From: Flaviramulus_B aquimarinus
GTDB taxonomy: Bacteria; Bacteroidota; Bacteroidia; Flavobacteriales; Flavobacteriaceae
Assembly: GCF_039543205.1 (NCBI RefSeq)
Contig: NZ_BAABJH010000002.1
Location: forward strand, 1 to 64,000
Length of the DNA: 64,000 nt
Direction of reading: 5' to 3'
Part shown: one piece after another, positions 26,375 to 35,595 of the stretch
Layout of the letters: each line of letters opens with the position of its first letter
Numbering within the stretch: the first letter of the stretch is position 1
The notes under the pieces: model-generated
Database searches by the model: none
What the model was told of the DNA's origin: nothing
What the model saw: the letters and a program-made list of their open reading frames with translations, nothing else
Program-made: the position numbers and the translations under genes

Positions 26375-26467
26375 ACTCCTTTATCGCCTAAATTTGTCTT
26401 AGAAGTTAATTATTTAAATAGATGAAATTCTGGAATGCCAAAACCTTGAGATAGCATGAATTATAGA

Positions 26468-27220
26468 TTACTTGAAACGTTTCAAAGTGTTTTTAGTAAA
26501 TGTACTCAAAACAAGTTTGCCACTTTTTTCTGCACGTTCCGCTAACAAACTATCCCAATGCTCAGTGTTTTTCCAAAACACGGTTTTCATTTCTTTTAAA
26601 GCTTCGGGGTTATAACTTGCTAATTTTTCTGCTAGAACTTGAACAGCTTCGTCTAGTTCTTCAACAGTTTCAAACACATCAGAATACAGGCCTTTAGTTT
26701 TCGCAAATTCAGCTGAAAAAAAGGTTTCGGCATCAATAGTCATTTGGGACATCGCTGTTGTTCCTATTTTACGCGAAACTGCTGGTTCTATAACAAACGG
26801 CCCAATTCCTATACTTAATTCACTTAACTTAATGGAAGCATATTGTGTTGCTAAACAATAATCTGTAGCTGAGGCTAAGCCTACACCTCCTCCAACTGCT
26901 TTCCCTTGTACTCGACCTATAATTATTTTTGGACACTTACGCATGGCATGTATGACATTAGCAAATCCTAAGAAAAACTGTTTACCTACAACCGCATTTT
27001 CAATAGCAATTAACTCATTAAAACTAGCACCAGCACAAAAGGTTCTATTGCCACCACTTTTTAGAACAATAATTTTAATGGCATCATTTTTTCCAGCATC
27101 AATTATAATTTGCTCTAATTTCGATAAAACCTCACTGGGCATAGCGTTTCTATTAGGGTGAAAGAACTCGACATATCCAACTTTGTTTTCAACATTAAGA
27201 GTAACGTAGGGGTGTTCCAT
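26468..27220 (-). CDS. Enoyl-CoA hydratase/isomerase family protein
   Basis: 250 residues of crotonase fold. FCAGASFNELIAIEN forms the first oxyanion loop, and GRVQGKAVGGGVGLASATDYCLAT forms the second with the catalytic region. SELSIGIGPFVIEPAVSRKIG is also typical. It may act in fatty acid or phenylacetate/branched-chain acyl-CoA breakdown; the exact substrate cannot be read from the sequence. Convergent with the aromatic amino acid hydroxylase, which is suggestive of amino-acid catabolism but not proof. Confidence 0.88.
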   Translation of the reverse strand: MEHPYVTLNVENKVGYVEFFHPNRNAMPSEVLSKLEQIIIDAGKNDAIKIIVLKSGGNRTFCAGASFNELIAIENAVVGKQFFLGFANVIHAMRKCPKIIIGRVQGKAVGGGVGLASATDYCLATQYASIKLSELSIGIGPFVIEPAVSRKIGTTAMSQMTIDAETFFSAEFAKTKGLYSDVFETVEELDEAVQVLAEKLASYNPEALKEMKTVFWKNTEHWDSLLAERAEKSGKLVLSTFTKNTLKRFK

Positions 27221-27331
27221 GGGTTATAATTAAATAGTAATACTTGAAAGGTTGAAGATACAAATTTACTTTTTTAAATCTATTTCAGTAATTTTAAAAA
27301 ATGAATAGTACAGTATTATAAAATTACAACT

Positions 27332-27637
27332 ATGGGATTTTTAGAATTTATTTTTGGAGCAAAAAAGCGTCAGGTTGAAAACTATTTAAAAAAAGGCGCA
27401 TTAATTTTAGATGTTAGAACACAAAAAGAATGGGATAACGGCCATATAGAACATGCCATTCATATCCCTTTAAACGAACTTAATAATAGAGTGGATGAAG
27501 TAAAAAAACTCAACAAACCTTTTATTGTTTGTTGCGAAAGCGGTGTGCGTTCTGCTAAAGCTGCTAAGTTTTTAAACTTAAATAACATAGATGCCACTAA
27601 TGGTGGTGGTTGGGTAAGTCTAAATAATAAGCTATAG
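27332..27637 (+). CDS. Single-domain rhodanese-like protein
   Basis: 101 residues forming one rhodanese domain. ALILDVRTQKEWDNGHIEHA is the entry motif, and the active-site loop is FIVCCESGVRSAKAA with a catalytic Cys followed by the ESGVRS loop. Such proteins carry sulfane sulfur; the physiological acceptor is unknown. The end overlaps the convergent DUF4230 gene by six bases. Confidence 0.92.
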   Translation: MGFLEFIFGAKKRQVENYLKKGALILDVRTQKEWDNGHIEHAIHIPLNELNNRVDEVKKLNKPFIVCCESGVRSAKAAKFLNLNNIDATNGGGWVSLNNKL

Positions 27638-28246
27638 CTTTATTTGATATAACGCTTCATTTTTAATTATGGGGGAGTTATTATATTGCAAGGTCCATCC
27701 CAATGAATTGGTCAGTATATAAAATTTGGAAAGTTCACTAATCAATCTGTTTTTTGCATTTGTTTTAATATCCGAAGCTTCTATTTTTTTATTCAAGGAT
27801 TGTTTCACGATATGTTTAATGGCGTTATAATCTTTGGCTTCAAAAGGGTTTAAAAAATCGGCTTGAATATCATAGTACTCAAAATCTGGACTGATTTTTA
27901 TATCTTCTTTGGGAATATTTAATATGTTAAGGGTTTTAGTTTCTTCATTGACTTCAAATTCAATTTGACTTAAATCATAAGCAATCGTAACGTCTGCATT
28001 AACCACAACAAGAGCTTTTTTTTCAGAAGTAAAATAATCCCCAAAAATATCTTTTGAGTTTTTATAATTGAAAACCTCACTAAAATGGCCTTCGGTAACT
28101 ATTAACTTTCCAACATTTTTAATTTGTTCTTGAATGAGTGTCGAATTTTCTTGAAGTACCAGTTTGTTTTCTTGTTTATCGCCACAATATTTGAACGTAA
28201 ACAAAACGATTAAAGTGATAATAACACCAAATAGAATTTTTCGCAT
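27632..28246 (-). CDS. DUF4230 domain-containing membrane-anchored protein
   Basis: 204 residues. The N-terminal membrane anchor (ILFGVIITLIVLFTFKYC) precedes a domain matching DUF4230: GKLIVTEGHFSEVFNYKN, EKKALVVVNADVTIAYDLSQ, and a C-terminal helix LSKFYILTNSLGWTLQY. Such proteins are common and uncharacterised in Bacteroidota and Firmicutes. Probably extracytoplasmic. Convergent with and overlapping the rhodanese gene by six bases. Confidence 0.85.
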   Translation of the reverse strand: MRKILFGVIITLIVLFTFKYCGDKQENKLVLQENSTLIQEQIKNVGKLIVTEGHFSEVFNYKNSKDIFGDYFTSEKKALVVVNADVTIAYDLSQIEFEVNEETKTLNILNIPKEDIKISPDFEYYDIQADFLNPFEAKDYNAIKHIVKQSLNKKIEASDIKTNAKNRLISELSKFYILTNSLGWTLQYNNSPIIKNEALYQIKL

Positions 28247-28368
28247 ATGCTAAGTAAAGAAATATTTTAGAATCTACAATTTCTTTATTAATGAGGGAGA
28301 TTAAAAATAATTAAGTCAAAACATAAGGTTTTTTTCAAAAGTTACATTAATTTAAGTTTAAAGGAACA

Positions 28369-29019
28369 TTATATCAACTTATTCTTTTTTGCTTTTTGTA
28401 CAGCTTCTAACTTATTATGTACTTGCAATTTTTTATAGATATTTTCAATATGTTTTCTAACAGTGCCTACTGATAAAATAAGGTTATCAGCTATTGAGTT
28501 ATAACTAAGTCCTTTGCTAAGTTGTTCAAGTACATCAACTTCTCTAGCGGTGAGTTTAATGTCTTCTTTTTCTTGAGCATTATCAATTTCCAAAGGATTT
28601 CTTAGTAATTTCAACGTTTTTAAGGCTATTGAAGGATTCATGGCGGCACCTCCACTTAAGGTTTCTAATATCCCGTTGTTTAAATCTTTAGCATTAACTT
28701 CTTTTAGCAAATATCCATCGGCCCCAGCTTTTATGGCGTTAAAAATATTCTCATCATTATCAAAAACAGTCAACATTATAATTTTAATATGCGGATATTT
28801 TTGCTTAACAATTTCAGTGGTTTCTATACCATTTAAAATAGGCATTTCTATATCCATTAAAATAACATCTATATTATGGTTTTTTCCTAGTTTATCTAAT
28901 AACTCAGAACCATTCATAGCTGAATATTTCACATTTAAATCTTCGAAAAACGACAATTTCTCCTCAACTGTTCTTATCAAAAAAGTATTATCGTCTACTA
29001 TTGCTATTTTAATATTCAT
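28369..29019 (-). CDS. NarL/FixJ family response regulator
   Basis: 216 residues. The receiver domain has the acidic pocket Asp9/Asp10 (IVDDN), phospho-acceptor Asp56 (LMDIEMP) and the later Thr and Lys positions (IIMLTVFD, YLLKEV). A LuxR-type helix-turn-helix at about 150-212 contains LTAREVDVLEQLSKGLSYNS and VGTVRKHIENIYKKL. It acts as a DNA-binding transcription factor phosphorylated by the adjacent kinase, whose gene ends 70 bases upstream on the same strand. Target genes are unknown; the envelope protein genes upstream are possible candidates. Confidence 0.95.
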   Translation of the reverse strand: MNIKIAIVDDNTFLIRTVEEKLSFFEDLNVKYSAMNGSELLDKLGKNHNIDVILMDIEMPILNGIETTEIVKQKYPHIKIIMLTVFDNDENIFNAIKAGADGYLLKEVNAKDLNNGILETLSGGAAMNPSIALKTLKLLRNPLEIDNAQEKEDIKLTAREVDVLEQLSKGLSYNSIADNLILSVGTVRKHIENIYKKLQVHNKLEAVQKAKKNKLI

Positions 29020-29089
29020 TTACTTTGGTTTACGAATGTAAAAGTTAGCATTTTATTCATATTACACCATACGTAATTTATCGTATATT

Positions 29090-31042
29090 TTATACGATTA
29101 GGGAAATTACTGTACCCTTGCCTAAATGGCTTTCAATACTGATGTTTGTCTGTAACTCTTGAGCCCGTTTTTTCATATTGTTTAGTCCATTTCCAAAACT
29201 GGAATTTTCAGGCTTAAACCCTTTTCCATTATCCTTTATTTCAATTTTAACCCCTTGATTAACTTTAGAAATATTAACCGATACTGATTTTGCTTCGGAA
29301 TACTTAATTGCATTGTTTATGGCCTCTTGAACTATTCTATAAATATTCATACCTTTTACTGATGTAAAAATGAGTGCTTTTGAAACAGATTTATCGACAT
29401 TAAAACTGAAAGCCATATTATTAGAATATGTATCGGCTTTATCAATAAAATTTGAAATTCTTGCTTGCAAATCCTCAAGTGTGATTTCATTTTTATTCAT
29501 GGCCCAAATGGTATCGCGCAGTTCATAAATAGTCTCTTTTGTAAATGCGCTTATACTTTGCAATTTATTAGTAAGTTTTTTATTGGTGATTTTAAATCCG
29601 TATTGTAAATTCTCAATGGATGAAATGATAAAGGTCAGCTGTGCTCCTATATTATCATGTAAATCTCTGGATATACTTAAACGCTGTTCTTGAAGTCTAT
29701 TTTGGGTTTCTATTTTAATTAAAGCATCTTTAAGCTCTCCTTCTCTTTGAAGTTGACGGTTTTTAAGTTTCTGTTGATTAAAAAGCAAATAGCCCAAAAG
29801 TGAAATAAATACAGCCAAAATACCTAAGCCTATTAGTTGGGTATTTTTCTTATTTAATTTAAGTTCTTTCTCCGCTAAATTGGCACGTTGTACTTGGATT
29901 TCTTTTTCACGTTCTGCGGCATTATATTTTTCTTGGACTTCGGTTACTTGTTTCGTTATTCTATTATTAAATATGGAATCTTGAATTAGATTGTAACGCT
30001 TCTGATAATAAATTATACTGTCTCTATCTGTATTTTTTTTTAAGGCTTGATATAATAAAAGTGCTTCATAAGCCTTCATCTCTAATTCCTTGGCTGCCGT
30101 TTTTTTAGAAATATTAAGGCCTAAGTTCAATTTATCCTTTGCTTTCGAAGTTTCACCAGTAGAAAGGTATAAAACACCAAGGTTTATAGCTGCACTCGAT
30201 ATGCCATAGTTGTCTTTAAGTTTAGATCGTAATACAAAAGCTTTATTAAAAGCAATAATGGCTTGTTCAAATTTTTCTTGGTTTTTAAATAAAGATCCTA
30301 GGTTGTTATATATAGTGGCCAACTCTCTTTGATACCCATTCTCTTGAGCTATTTCAATGCCTTTCTGATAAAATTTAAAACTATTTAATGTGTCTTTTAA
30401 AAACAGATAGGAGTTCCCTATGTTGGTATAAGAACGTGTTAGCCCTACATAATCATTAATTTTTTTGCATGTTTCGGCTATTTCAAGATGCGAGCTAAGT
30501 GCTTTTTTGTATTGCTTTAAATCTTGATGAATATTTGCAATATTGTTCTTTATAACAGTTGCATATTTTATATGGTTTTTTGCTTCATATATTTTTAGTG
30601 CTTCTGTTGCATAAATTATTGATGAATCTAACTTAAAAGTTCGTTGGTAAGAAATGCCCAGTTTATTATAAGCACTAGCCATCCCCATAGAATCTAGCAT
30701 TTGTTCTCGAATATTTAATGTCTTTTTATAATATCTAATGGATTTATTAAAATCTGCTAATCCGTAATGTATTATACCAATATCATTATATGCTTGGGCT
30801 TCTCCAAGCTTATTTTGGGTGCTTTTTGAAAGCTTTAATGCTAAATTCCCATAAGCAAAAGCAGAATCAGTAGATATATTTCTATAATACCAACATAAGT
30901 CGCTATAGGCTTTAATTTTTATGGAGTCTTGAGGTTTTGAAGCAATCACAAGCTTTAAACTATCGATAAGTTTTAATGGGTTTTGAGAGAAACCATAAAG
31001 ACTAAAGAATACAAATATGATGGATAGAAACTTATGCTTCAT
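29090..31042 (-). CDS. TPR-containing sensor histidine kinase (NarX/HisKA_3 type)
   Basis: 650 residues. Signal peptide (MKHKFLSIIFVFFSLYGFSQ), then about seven tetratricopeptide repeats (residues 35-350, for example AYNDIGIIHYGLADFNKSIRYY) in the periplasm. A coiled-coil stretch, one transmembrane helix (IGLGILAVFISLLGYLLF) and another coiled coil follow. The HisKA_3 dimerisation region carries the phosphorylated His in ISRDLHDNIGAQLT, around residue 460. The ATPase domain has NAIKYSEA and DNGKGF motifs. Partner of the response regulator. The ligand, presumably sensed through the TPRs, is unknown. Confidence 0.93.
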   Translation of the reverse strand: MKHKFLSIIFVFFSLYGFSQNPLKLIDSLKLVIASKPQDSIKIKAYSDLCWYYRNISTDSAFAYGNLALKLSKSTQNKLGEAQAYNDIGIIHYGLADFNKSIRYYKKTLNIREQMLDSMGMASAYNKLGISYQRTFKLDSSIIYATEALKIYEAKNHIKYATVIKNNIANIHQDLKQYKKALSSHLEIAETCKKINDYVGLTRSYTNIGNSYLFLKDTLNSFKFYQKGIEIAQENGYQRELATIYNNLGSLFKNQEKFEQAIIAFNKAFVLRSKLKDNYGISSAAINLGVLYLSTGETSKAKDKLNLGLNISKKTAAKELEMKAYEALLLYQALKKNTDRDSIIYYQKRYNLIQDSIFNNRITKQVTEVQEKYNAAEREKEIQVQRANLAEKELKLNKKNTQLIGLGILAVFISLLGYLLFNQQKLKNRQLQREGELKDALIKIETQNRLQEQRLSISRDLHDNIGAQLTFIISSIENLQYGFKITNKKLTNKLQSISAFTKETIYELRDTIWAMNKNEITLEDLQARISNFIDKADTYSNNMAFSFNVDKSVSKALIFTSVKGMNIYRIVQEAINNAIKYSEAKSVSVNISKVNQGVKIEIKDNGKGFKPENSSFGNGLNNMKKRAQELQTNISIESHLGKGTVISLIV

Positions 31043-31053
31043 AACAATTAAGA

Positions 31054-31329
31054 TTACTTATCAAATATAAGTTTTTGTAACAAAAGAATGTCTTTGGTTA
31101 TTTTGAAAAGTCTTTTAAAAACAGACTTCTGTAAATTGTCCGATAAATAGAGTTTTTCTATATTCATCTTAGATTTATTGTTTTCTAATACCAACTGTTC
31201 TTCCAATAACAAGTGATTTCTAAATGCATTTTCTTTTATTGCTTGTGTATCCCAATAAGCTTTAACTATAAAAGCAAGTAATACAGCTAACAGCAAATAA
31301 ATTAATATGCTAAAAAAATCAAAATTCAT
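31054..31329 (-). CDS. Small single-pass membrane protein in the two-component operon
   Basis: 91 residues from the ATG at 31329; a TTG further upstream at 31347 is less likely. One N-terminal transmembrane helix (ILIYLLLAVLLAFIVKAYW) is followed by a charged helical region (FRNHLLLEEQLVLENNKSKM) of coiled-coil character. It sits 11 bases before the kinase gene on the same strand, so it is cotranscribed and may modulate the kinase. No family recognised. Confidence 0.6.
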   Translation of the reverse strand: MNFDFFSILIYLLLAVLLAFIVKAYWDTQAIKENAFRNHLLLEEQLVLENNKSKMNIEKLYLSDNLQKSVFKRLFKITKDILLLQKLIFDK

Positions 31330-31372
31330 TATTATAGACGTTTTCAATACTCTTTAAAATCAAAAATAGATG

Positions 31373-31421
31373 CAAAAAAAAACACCAATTGCCAATCATT
31401 TTATAGATTGGTCATTGATGT
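31373..31421 (-). terminator. Intrinsic terminator (minus strand)
   Basis: Imperfect 16-bp stem between 31382-31397 and 31406-31421, with an 8-base loop and nine T on the minus strand (31373-31381 reads as A on plus). It terminates transcription arriving from the propeller protein gene before the two-component operon. Confidence 0.75.
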
Positions 31422-31567
31422 TTTTTGATATGAACTGATTAATAGCAGATTCAATTTATAAATATTTGTAATATGATGAGCAATTTATCGACCAAGTGCT
31501 GTTAAAAAAAGATTAAGCGCAATAATCTGATTATCACGCCTAATCAAACAAATCTCAACAACAAGAT

Positions 31568-33418
31568 TTATTTTTTAAGATCATAAGCGTATACACTATT
31601 GTTGTTTGCCAGGTAGTACAAATATCCTCCAAAATCATCAACTTCATAGATAGGCTTCTTGTCTTTTAATATAATCTCTTTTTCTACAATGCCGTTATCT
31701 TTATTAACTTTTACCAAGCCTACACCATCGTCTAATTTTGTTAAGATAAATTGCGCATTTTCAGTTGCTGCTGTTGCTCTAAAACGCTTAGCCATTTCAT
31801 TAAATGATGCTGTTGCTATAGCTGCATAAGCATCAGCCTCTCTCTTTTTTTGAGCGCCGTATTGATTGTATTGCCCTAAATGATTTCTATTAGCGCCTGC
31901 TTGAAAGCTTGACTCCGCCATAGCTGCGGTAGATGCCAAAGCTACTGCACTTAAAGCTACAATAGCAAAAGCACTTTTTCCAGGAGATCTGTAATACTCA
32001 TGAAATTTTGTTGAACCATCAAAATCTAGCATCATTAGGTTTTGATCTGACGCTAATAGCAATCCGCCATCTCTTACATCAAGACTTGTTGGGTTTTCCT
32101 TTTCATCAAATTTATAGGTGGCAAATGTGTTAATATTACCAGAATTTTCATCTATAGCAATCATTTCATCACCTGTGCTAATTAAAAAGCGACTATGGGC
32201 TTCATCATAAGTACTCGTAACTGCTTTTGCCTTTTTGTATTTAATGGGTTTGCTCCAAATAGACTCACCTGTATCCAGATTAATAATATCTGCATCACTA
32301 TCGGTTATATAAATCATACCCTGCTTGGTTAATGCCATAGTATGAATGTTTTCGCCTGTTTTTAACGGCTTTTTGAACAAGGGTTTTCCTTCATAAGAAA
32401 TTTTATTTATACCGCCTTCTCCTACGCCAAACAAAATACCATCATCCATAATATAAAAATGTTGTACATATCCTTTTGTTTTTGGTGCCTTTTCCCATAA
32501 GTCTGCGCCAGTACTTGAGGACAAAAAAGAAATATTACTTTGTGCTTTGGCAGATGCCAATTTACCTAAGCCTTTTTTACCTGAATCTGCCACATCACTG
32601 ACTATAGCTAAACCTTTAGGGGTTACTTCAAAATTTGACACAACACCTTTAAGTTTATTACCTTCCCCCCACATCTGAGCTCCTGAAGGGCTTATTTTAT
32701 GAATCATATGATTCTTTCCTTTACCTTGGACGGCATACATAGCTTTTCCATCTTCAGCAGGAATAACATACGCTACATTTTTTAGGTCTACAACCCAATT
32801 TTCTGCTCCTGTGTTCATATCTATTCTATAAATACCTTTAAACGTAGGTAGTATAACACCTCCATCAATTATACTTGGCCTTCCTGTAAGTGTATTAGCG
32901 CCTTTTAATTTAAAAAGTTTAACTTCATTACCAGTGGCCATATCATAAATACCAACGGCTTGCGTATATTTTTCTTTAGCTGTACGCTGTCCAGAAACAA
33001 TTAATTTATTTTCTGGCATTATTAAAGTTGGTCTTCCTGCAGCTTTCCAGCCATTTGCTTTAGTATCGAATAAACGTTTACCGGAAACAACATCAATAAC
33101 ACTTTGTTTTGCAGCAATACCACCAAAGCCTGCTTGACCTACCATAACGTATGGCGTATTTGGTACTATAAATATTTCTTCTTGTTTTACTTTTCCGTAA
33201 TCATCAAAGTTAAATACTAAGCCTTTCTGTCCAGGTTTTATACCTGCTAAACCTTTGCCATGGGTTATTAACATGACTCCAGAAGTTGTCAAAGTCATTT
33301 GATCTATTTTCCCTCCTAAGTTATATGTAAAATCAGGAGTTTCTGCTTTTTGTGCTTGTCCAACGCTTACCATTAGCATACATACTAATAGCAAACTAAA
33401 TTGCTTTATATGTCTCAT
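31568..33418 (-). CDS. Secreted PQQ-like beta-propeller protein
   Basis: About 616 residues. The start at 33418 gives the signal peptide MRHIKQFSLLLVCMLMVSVGQAQ. The mature protein has repeated blades such as SVIDVVSGKRLFDTKANGWK, GIYRIDMNTGAENWVVDLKN and IINLDTGESIWSKPIKYK, the pattern of PQQ-like or outer-membrane assembly-type propellers. An Ala-rich segment (FAIVALSAVALASTAAMAES) interrupts it near residue 500, followed by a last blade. No catalytic site visible. It precedes the two-component operon but is separated from it by a terminator. Confidence 0.75.
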   Translation of the reverse strand: MRHIKQFSLLLVCMLMVSVGQAQKAETPDFTYNLGGKIDQMTLTTSGVMLITHGKGLAGIKPGQKGLVFNFDDYGKVKQEEIFIVPNTPYVMVGQAGFGGIAAKQSVIDVVSGKRLFDTKANGWKAAGRPTLIMPENKLIVSGQRTAKEKYTQAVGIYDMATGNEVKLFKLKGANTLTGRPSIIDGGVILPTFKGIYRIDMNTGAENWVVDLKNVAYVIPAEDGKAMYAVQGKGKNHMIHKISPSGAQMWGEGNKLKGVVSNFEVTPKGLAIVSDVADSGKKGLGKLASAKAQSNISFLSSSTGADLWEKAPKTKGYVQHFYIMDDGILFGVGEGGINKISYEGKPLFKKPLKTGENIHTMALTKQGMIYITDSDADIINLDTGESIWSKPIKYKKAKAVTSTYDEAHSRFLISTGDEMIAIDENSGNINTFATYKFDEKENPTSLDVRDGGLLLASDQNLMMLDFDGSTKFHEYYRSPGKSAFAIVALSAVALASTAAMAESSFQAGANRNHLGQYNQYGAQKKREADAYAAIATASFNEMAKRFRATAATENAQFILTKLDDGVGLVKVNKDNGIVEKEIILKDKKPIYEVDDFGGYLYYLANNNSVYAYDLKK

Positions 33419-33487
33419 TGTTGACTTGTTTTTTGTTAATAATAACAATAGAGTTATGCAATATTTACACAACTCTATTTATAAAAT

Positions 33488-34027
33488 TTATATGCTTTGT
33501 TTTGACAGATCGAAAGAACCTTCTATAACATCTTTTATAGAACCATCGCCATTTACATTCTTGCACTTAAAACTAAATGTGCCTTTTACATTTGAATCTG
33601 TTTCTTCAGAAACTGAGATTGAACCAACCTTGGTGTCATCATAGGGTGCTTGCCATATTTCTGTTGTAGAAGCTTGCGGATTACTTAAGTTAACATCGGT
33701 TTCAGTATAAGAAGCCGTTACGCCTTCTAGGCTAGCGCCTGAAATATCGTAAGTTCCTTCGCCTGTATAACCAAAAATGGTAATGGCAAAAGCGTTTCCA
33801 TCGCTGTTTGAAGCAATAATGACTAAATTAGTAATGCCTCCAGCATTGGCTAGTGTTGCAGATGATGAAATTTCCATGGACTGAAAAGATGCACCTCCAA
33901 CGTTTGCAACTAGAGTTCCTGAAGCAGCACTTCCTCCACCTCCTCCATCATCACTTTTTGAACATGATGTAATGGTTAGTAATGACCCCACCATTACGAA
34001 TAGCATAATTTGTTTTAAATGTCTCAT
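33488..34027 (-). CDS. Lipoprotein, function unknown
   Basis: 179 residues. The lipoprotein signal MRHLKQIMLFVMVGSLLTIT is followed by the lipid Cys. The next residues, SKSDDGGGGG, form an acidic then glycine-rich spacer compatible with surface export in Bacteroidota. The mature domain is beta-rich (VANVGGASFQSMEISSSA, AITIFGYTGEGTYDISG), resembling small DUF6252-like sandwich lipoproteins. The first six residues and the bases around the start closely resemble those of the downstream propeller gene. The two genes are 69 bases apart and probably cotranscribed. Confidence 0.75.
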   Translation of the reverse strand: MRHLKQIMLFVMVGSLLTITSCSKSDDGGGGGSAASGTLVANVGGASFQSMEISSSATLANAGGITNLVIIASNSDGNAFAITIFGYTGEGTYDISGASLEGVTASYTETDVNLSNPQASTTEIWQAPYDDTKVGSISVSEETDSNVKGTFSFKCKNVNGDGSIKDVIEGSFDLSKQSI

Positions 34028-34153
34028 TGTTGAATTATTTATTGATTAATAGTTAAACAAAACTGCAACAATAGGAAGGACTAATCAATACGATGAATTA
34101 CGTATATTTTTATTTACGATTGTGGAATTACGGTTTACTAAAAGTAAATTCGT

Positions 34154-35116
34154 TTAAAATTTAATATGTGGAAATTGATTTTGAAGCTTATTTATTTTGA
34201 CTTTTAACTTTTGAACGAAGTTTTGATGTGCTTTAGATTCAGCATTAAATGCTTTGTGCTGAAGTCCTTTTTGAATGGTTTCAACGTTGTCCATAATCTT
34301 GAATGATTCATCAGAAATCCAAACACTTTTAAAGGTATCCCATATATAATTTATGGCGGTTTGGTTTGGGTGAATCATATCGTCATTATAAAAACGATAG
34401 TCTCGAAGTTCGTCCATCATGATTTCATAAGATGGAAAATAATAAGACTGACAATTACTAGACGGTTTTTGATTTAAAAACTGATGAATAGCCGAAATTA
34501 AATGCGCTTTGCTTTGCGTATTTTCAACAAAACCATCTTTTAAGTGACGAACTGGCGACACCGTAAAAATTATAGATGCTTCTAGATTTATCGATTGAAT
34601 TAAGTCTGAAATATTCGTTAATGTGTTTAACATCTCTTCAGCAGACAATAGTTCTTTTTTAAATTGCTTTTGAGGGACTTTATGGCAATTGGCAACAATA
34701 TTATTTGTTTCAATAAAACGGTACACCCATGATGTTCCTAAAGTAATAATGATATGTGTTGATTCTTGAATTTGTTTAGTTGTTAATCTGATTTGATTGT
34801 TCAACTCATTTAATAAATCTTTTTTTGATGTATTGCTTAATTTTGAATGTGCATCAAAACAATGCCACTGCTCATTATGAAAAAAAACATCCTTTTCTAA
34901 GTATTCTTTTTTATTTATAGCATTAGTAATTAAAGTTTCTATAGCCTTTGGATGGAATAAAATCCCAAAAGGATTTTGAAGATTTTGAAACTTAAAATAG
35001 TCTAACTTTTTACCTATGTTTTCTGAAAAACAGGAGCCTAATAATAGCGCATTTGAGTTGTAGTCTATTACGTTTTTAGACTGCTTATCTAATGGCATTT
35101 TGGTTTGTAGTTTCAT
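34154..35116 (-). CDS. GSCFA domain-containing protein
   Basis: 320 residues. NALLLGSCFSENIGKKLDYF carries the eponymous GSCF(A/S) motif near residue 27. HIIITLGTSWVYR and IFTVSPVRHLKDG follow, and DDMIHPNQTAINYIWD near the C-terminus supplies the conserved Asp-x-x-His. This is the GSCFA family (PF08885), related to SGNH/GDSL hydrolases. Probably acts on an acylated or glycan substrate; none is known. Adjacent to the GxxExxY cassette. Confidence 0.9.
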   Translation of the reverse strand: MKLQTKMPLDKQSKNVIDYNSNALLLGSCFSENIGKKLDYFKFQNLQNPFGILFHPKAIETLITNAINKKEYLEKDVFFHNEQWHCFDAHSKLSNTSKKDLLNELNNQIRLTTKQIQESTHIIITLGTSWVYRFIETNNIVANCHKVPQKQFKKELLSAEEMLNTLTNISDLIQSINLEASIIFTVSPVRHLKDGFVENTQSKAHLISAIHQFLNQKPSSNCQSYYFPSYEIMMDELRDYRFYNDDMIHPNQTAINYIWDTFKSVWISDESFKIMDNVETIQKGLQHKAFNAESKAHQNFVQKLKVKINKLQNQFPHIKF

Positions 35117-35131
35117 CTCATGATTATTTTT

Positions 35132-35595
35132 TCACGCAAAGGCGCTAAGACGCAAAGATTATGGAAAACCTATAATCCGTTTACTATTCTTGTTATTCCT
35201 GTTTTTATTAGTGGACTATTGAAATTGACTAATAATCCTAATTTTAGCCCTGATAACTTTAAGTAAGTTATTAATTGTTTTGGGTGAACTGGATGAATCT
35301 CTAAAACTGATTTTATTTCTATAATAACTTTATTTTCAACTATTAAATCCGTTCTAAATCCTAAATCTAATTTCTTATTCTTTCAAATAACAGGCAATCG
35401 TTTTTGTCGGTCTACTTTTAGTCCTCTTTCAACCAATTCCGTAAATAAAACCTCTTCGTAAACAGACTCCAATAATCCTGGTCCTAAACCAACATGAATC
35501 TGGTAACAGCAATCAACAATTATCGAAGCCAAATAATTTTCAAAAGATTCATCTTTTTTATTCATACAGCTTTGCGTCTTAGCGCCTTTGCGTGA
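35132..35595. repeat. Perfect 26-bp inverted repeats bracketing a GxxExxY pseudogene
   Basis: The left arm 35132-35157 (tcacgcaaaggcgctaagac...) is exactly the reverse complement of the right arm 35570-35595. The enclosed 412 bases are filled by the broken GxxExxY gene. The outer flanks share a short ttattt stretch, but a clean target-site duplication is not certain. Similar arms around GxxExxY genes are, from memory, frequent in Bacteroidota, suggesting a mobile or formerly mobile cassette. Confidence 0.85.
35170..35565 (-). pseudogene. GxxExxY protein gene with internal TGA stop
   Basis: Reading down from 35565, the first 60 codons give a GxxExxY N-terminus, with the defining motif in GLGPGLLESVYEEVLF and then RQKRLPVI. 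A TGA follows. The same frame then continues without shift: KNKKLDLGFRTDLIVENKVI, IEIKSVLEIHPVHPKQLITY and LKLSGLKLGLLVNFN to a TAG at 35170. Intact members have roughly 120-130 residues with a Tyr-Lys where the TGA lies. A nonsense change is therefore the simplest reading. Function of the family is unknown; a nuclease-like fold has been suggested. Confidence 0.8.

Noticed and set aside
31340..31350. TTG start for the small membrane protein at 31347
   Set aside because: An ATG at 31329 gives a complete membrane helix and normal start; the TTG adds six residues with no support.
35383..35565. A stand-alone 60-residue GxxExxY protein
   Set aside because: The same frame continues after the TGA with family sequence, so this is the first half of a broken gene, not a complete small one.
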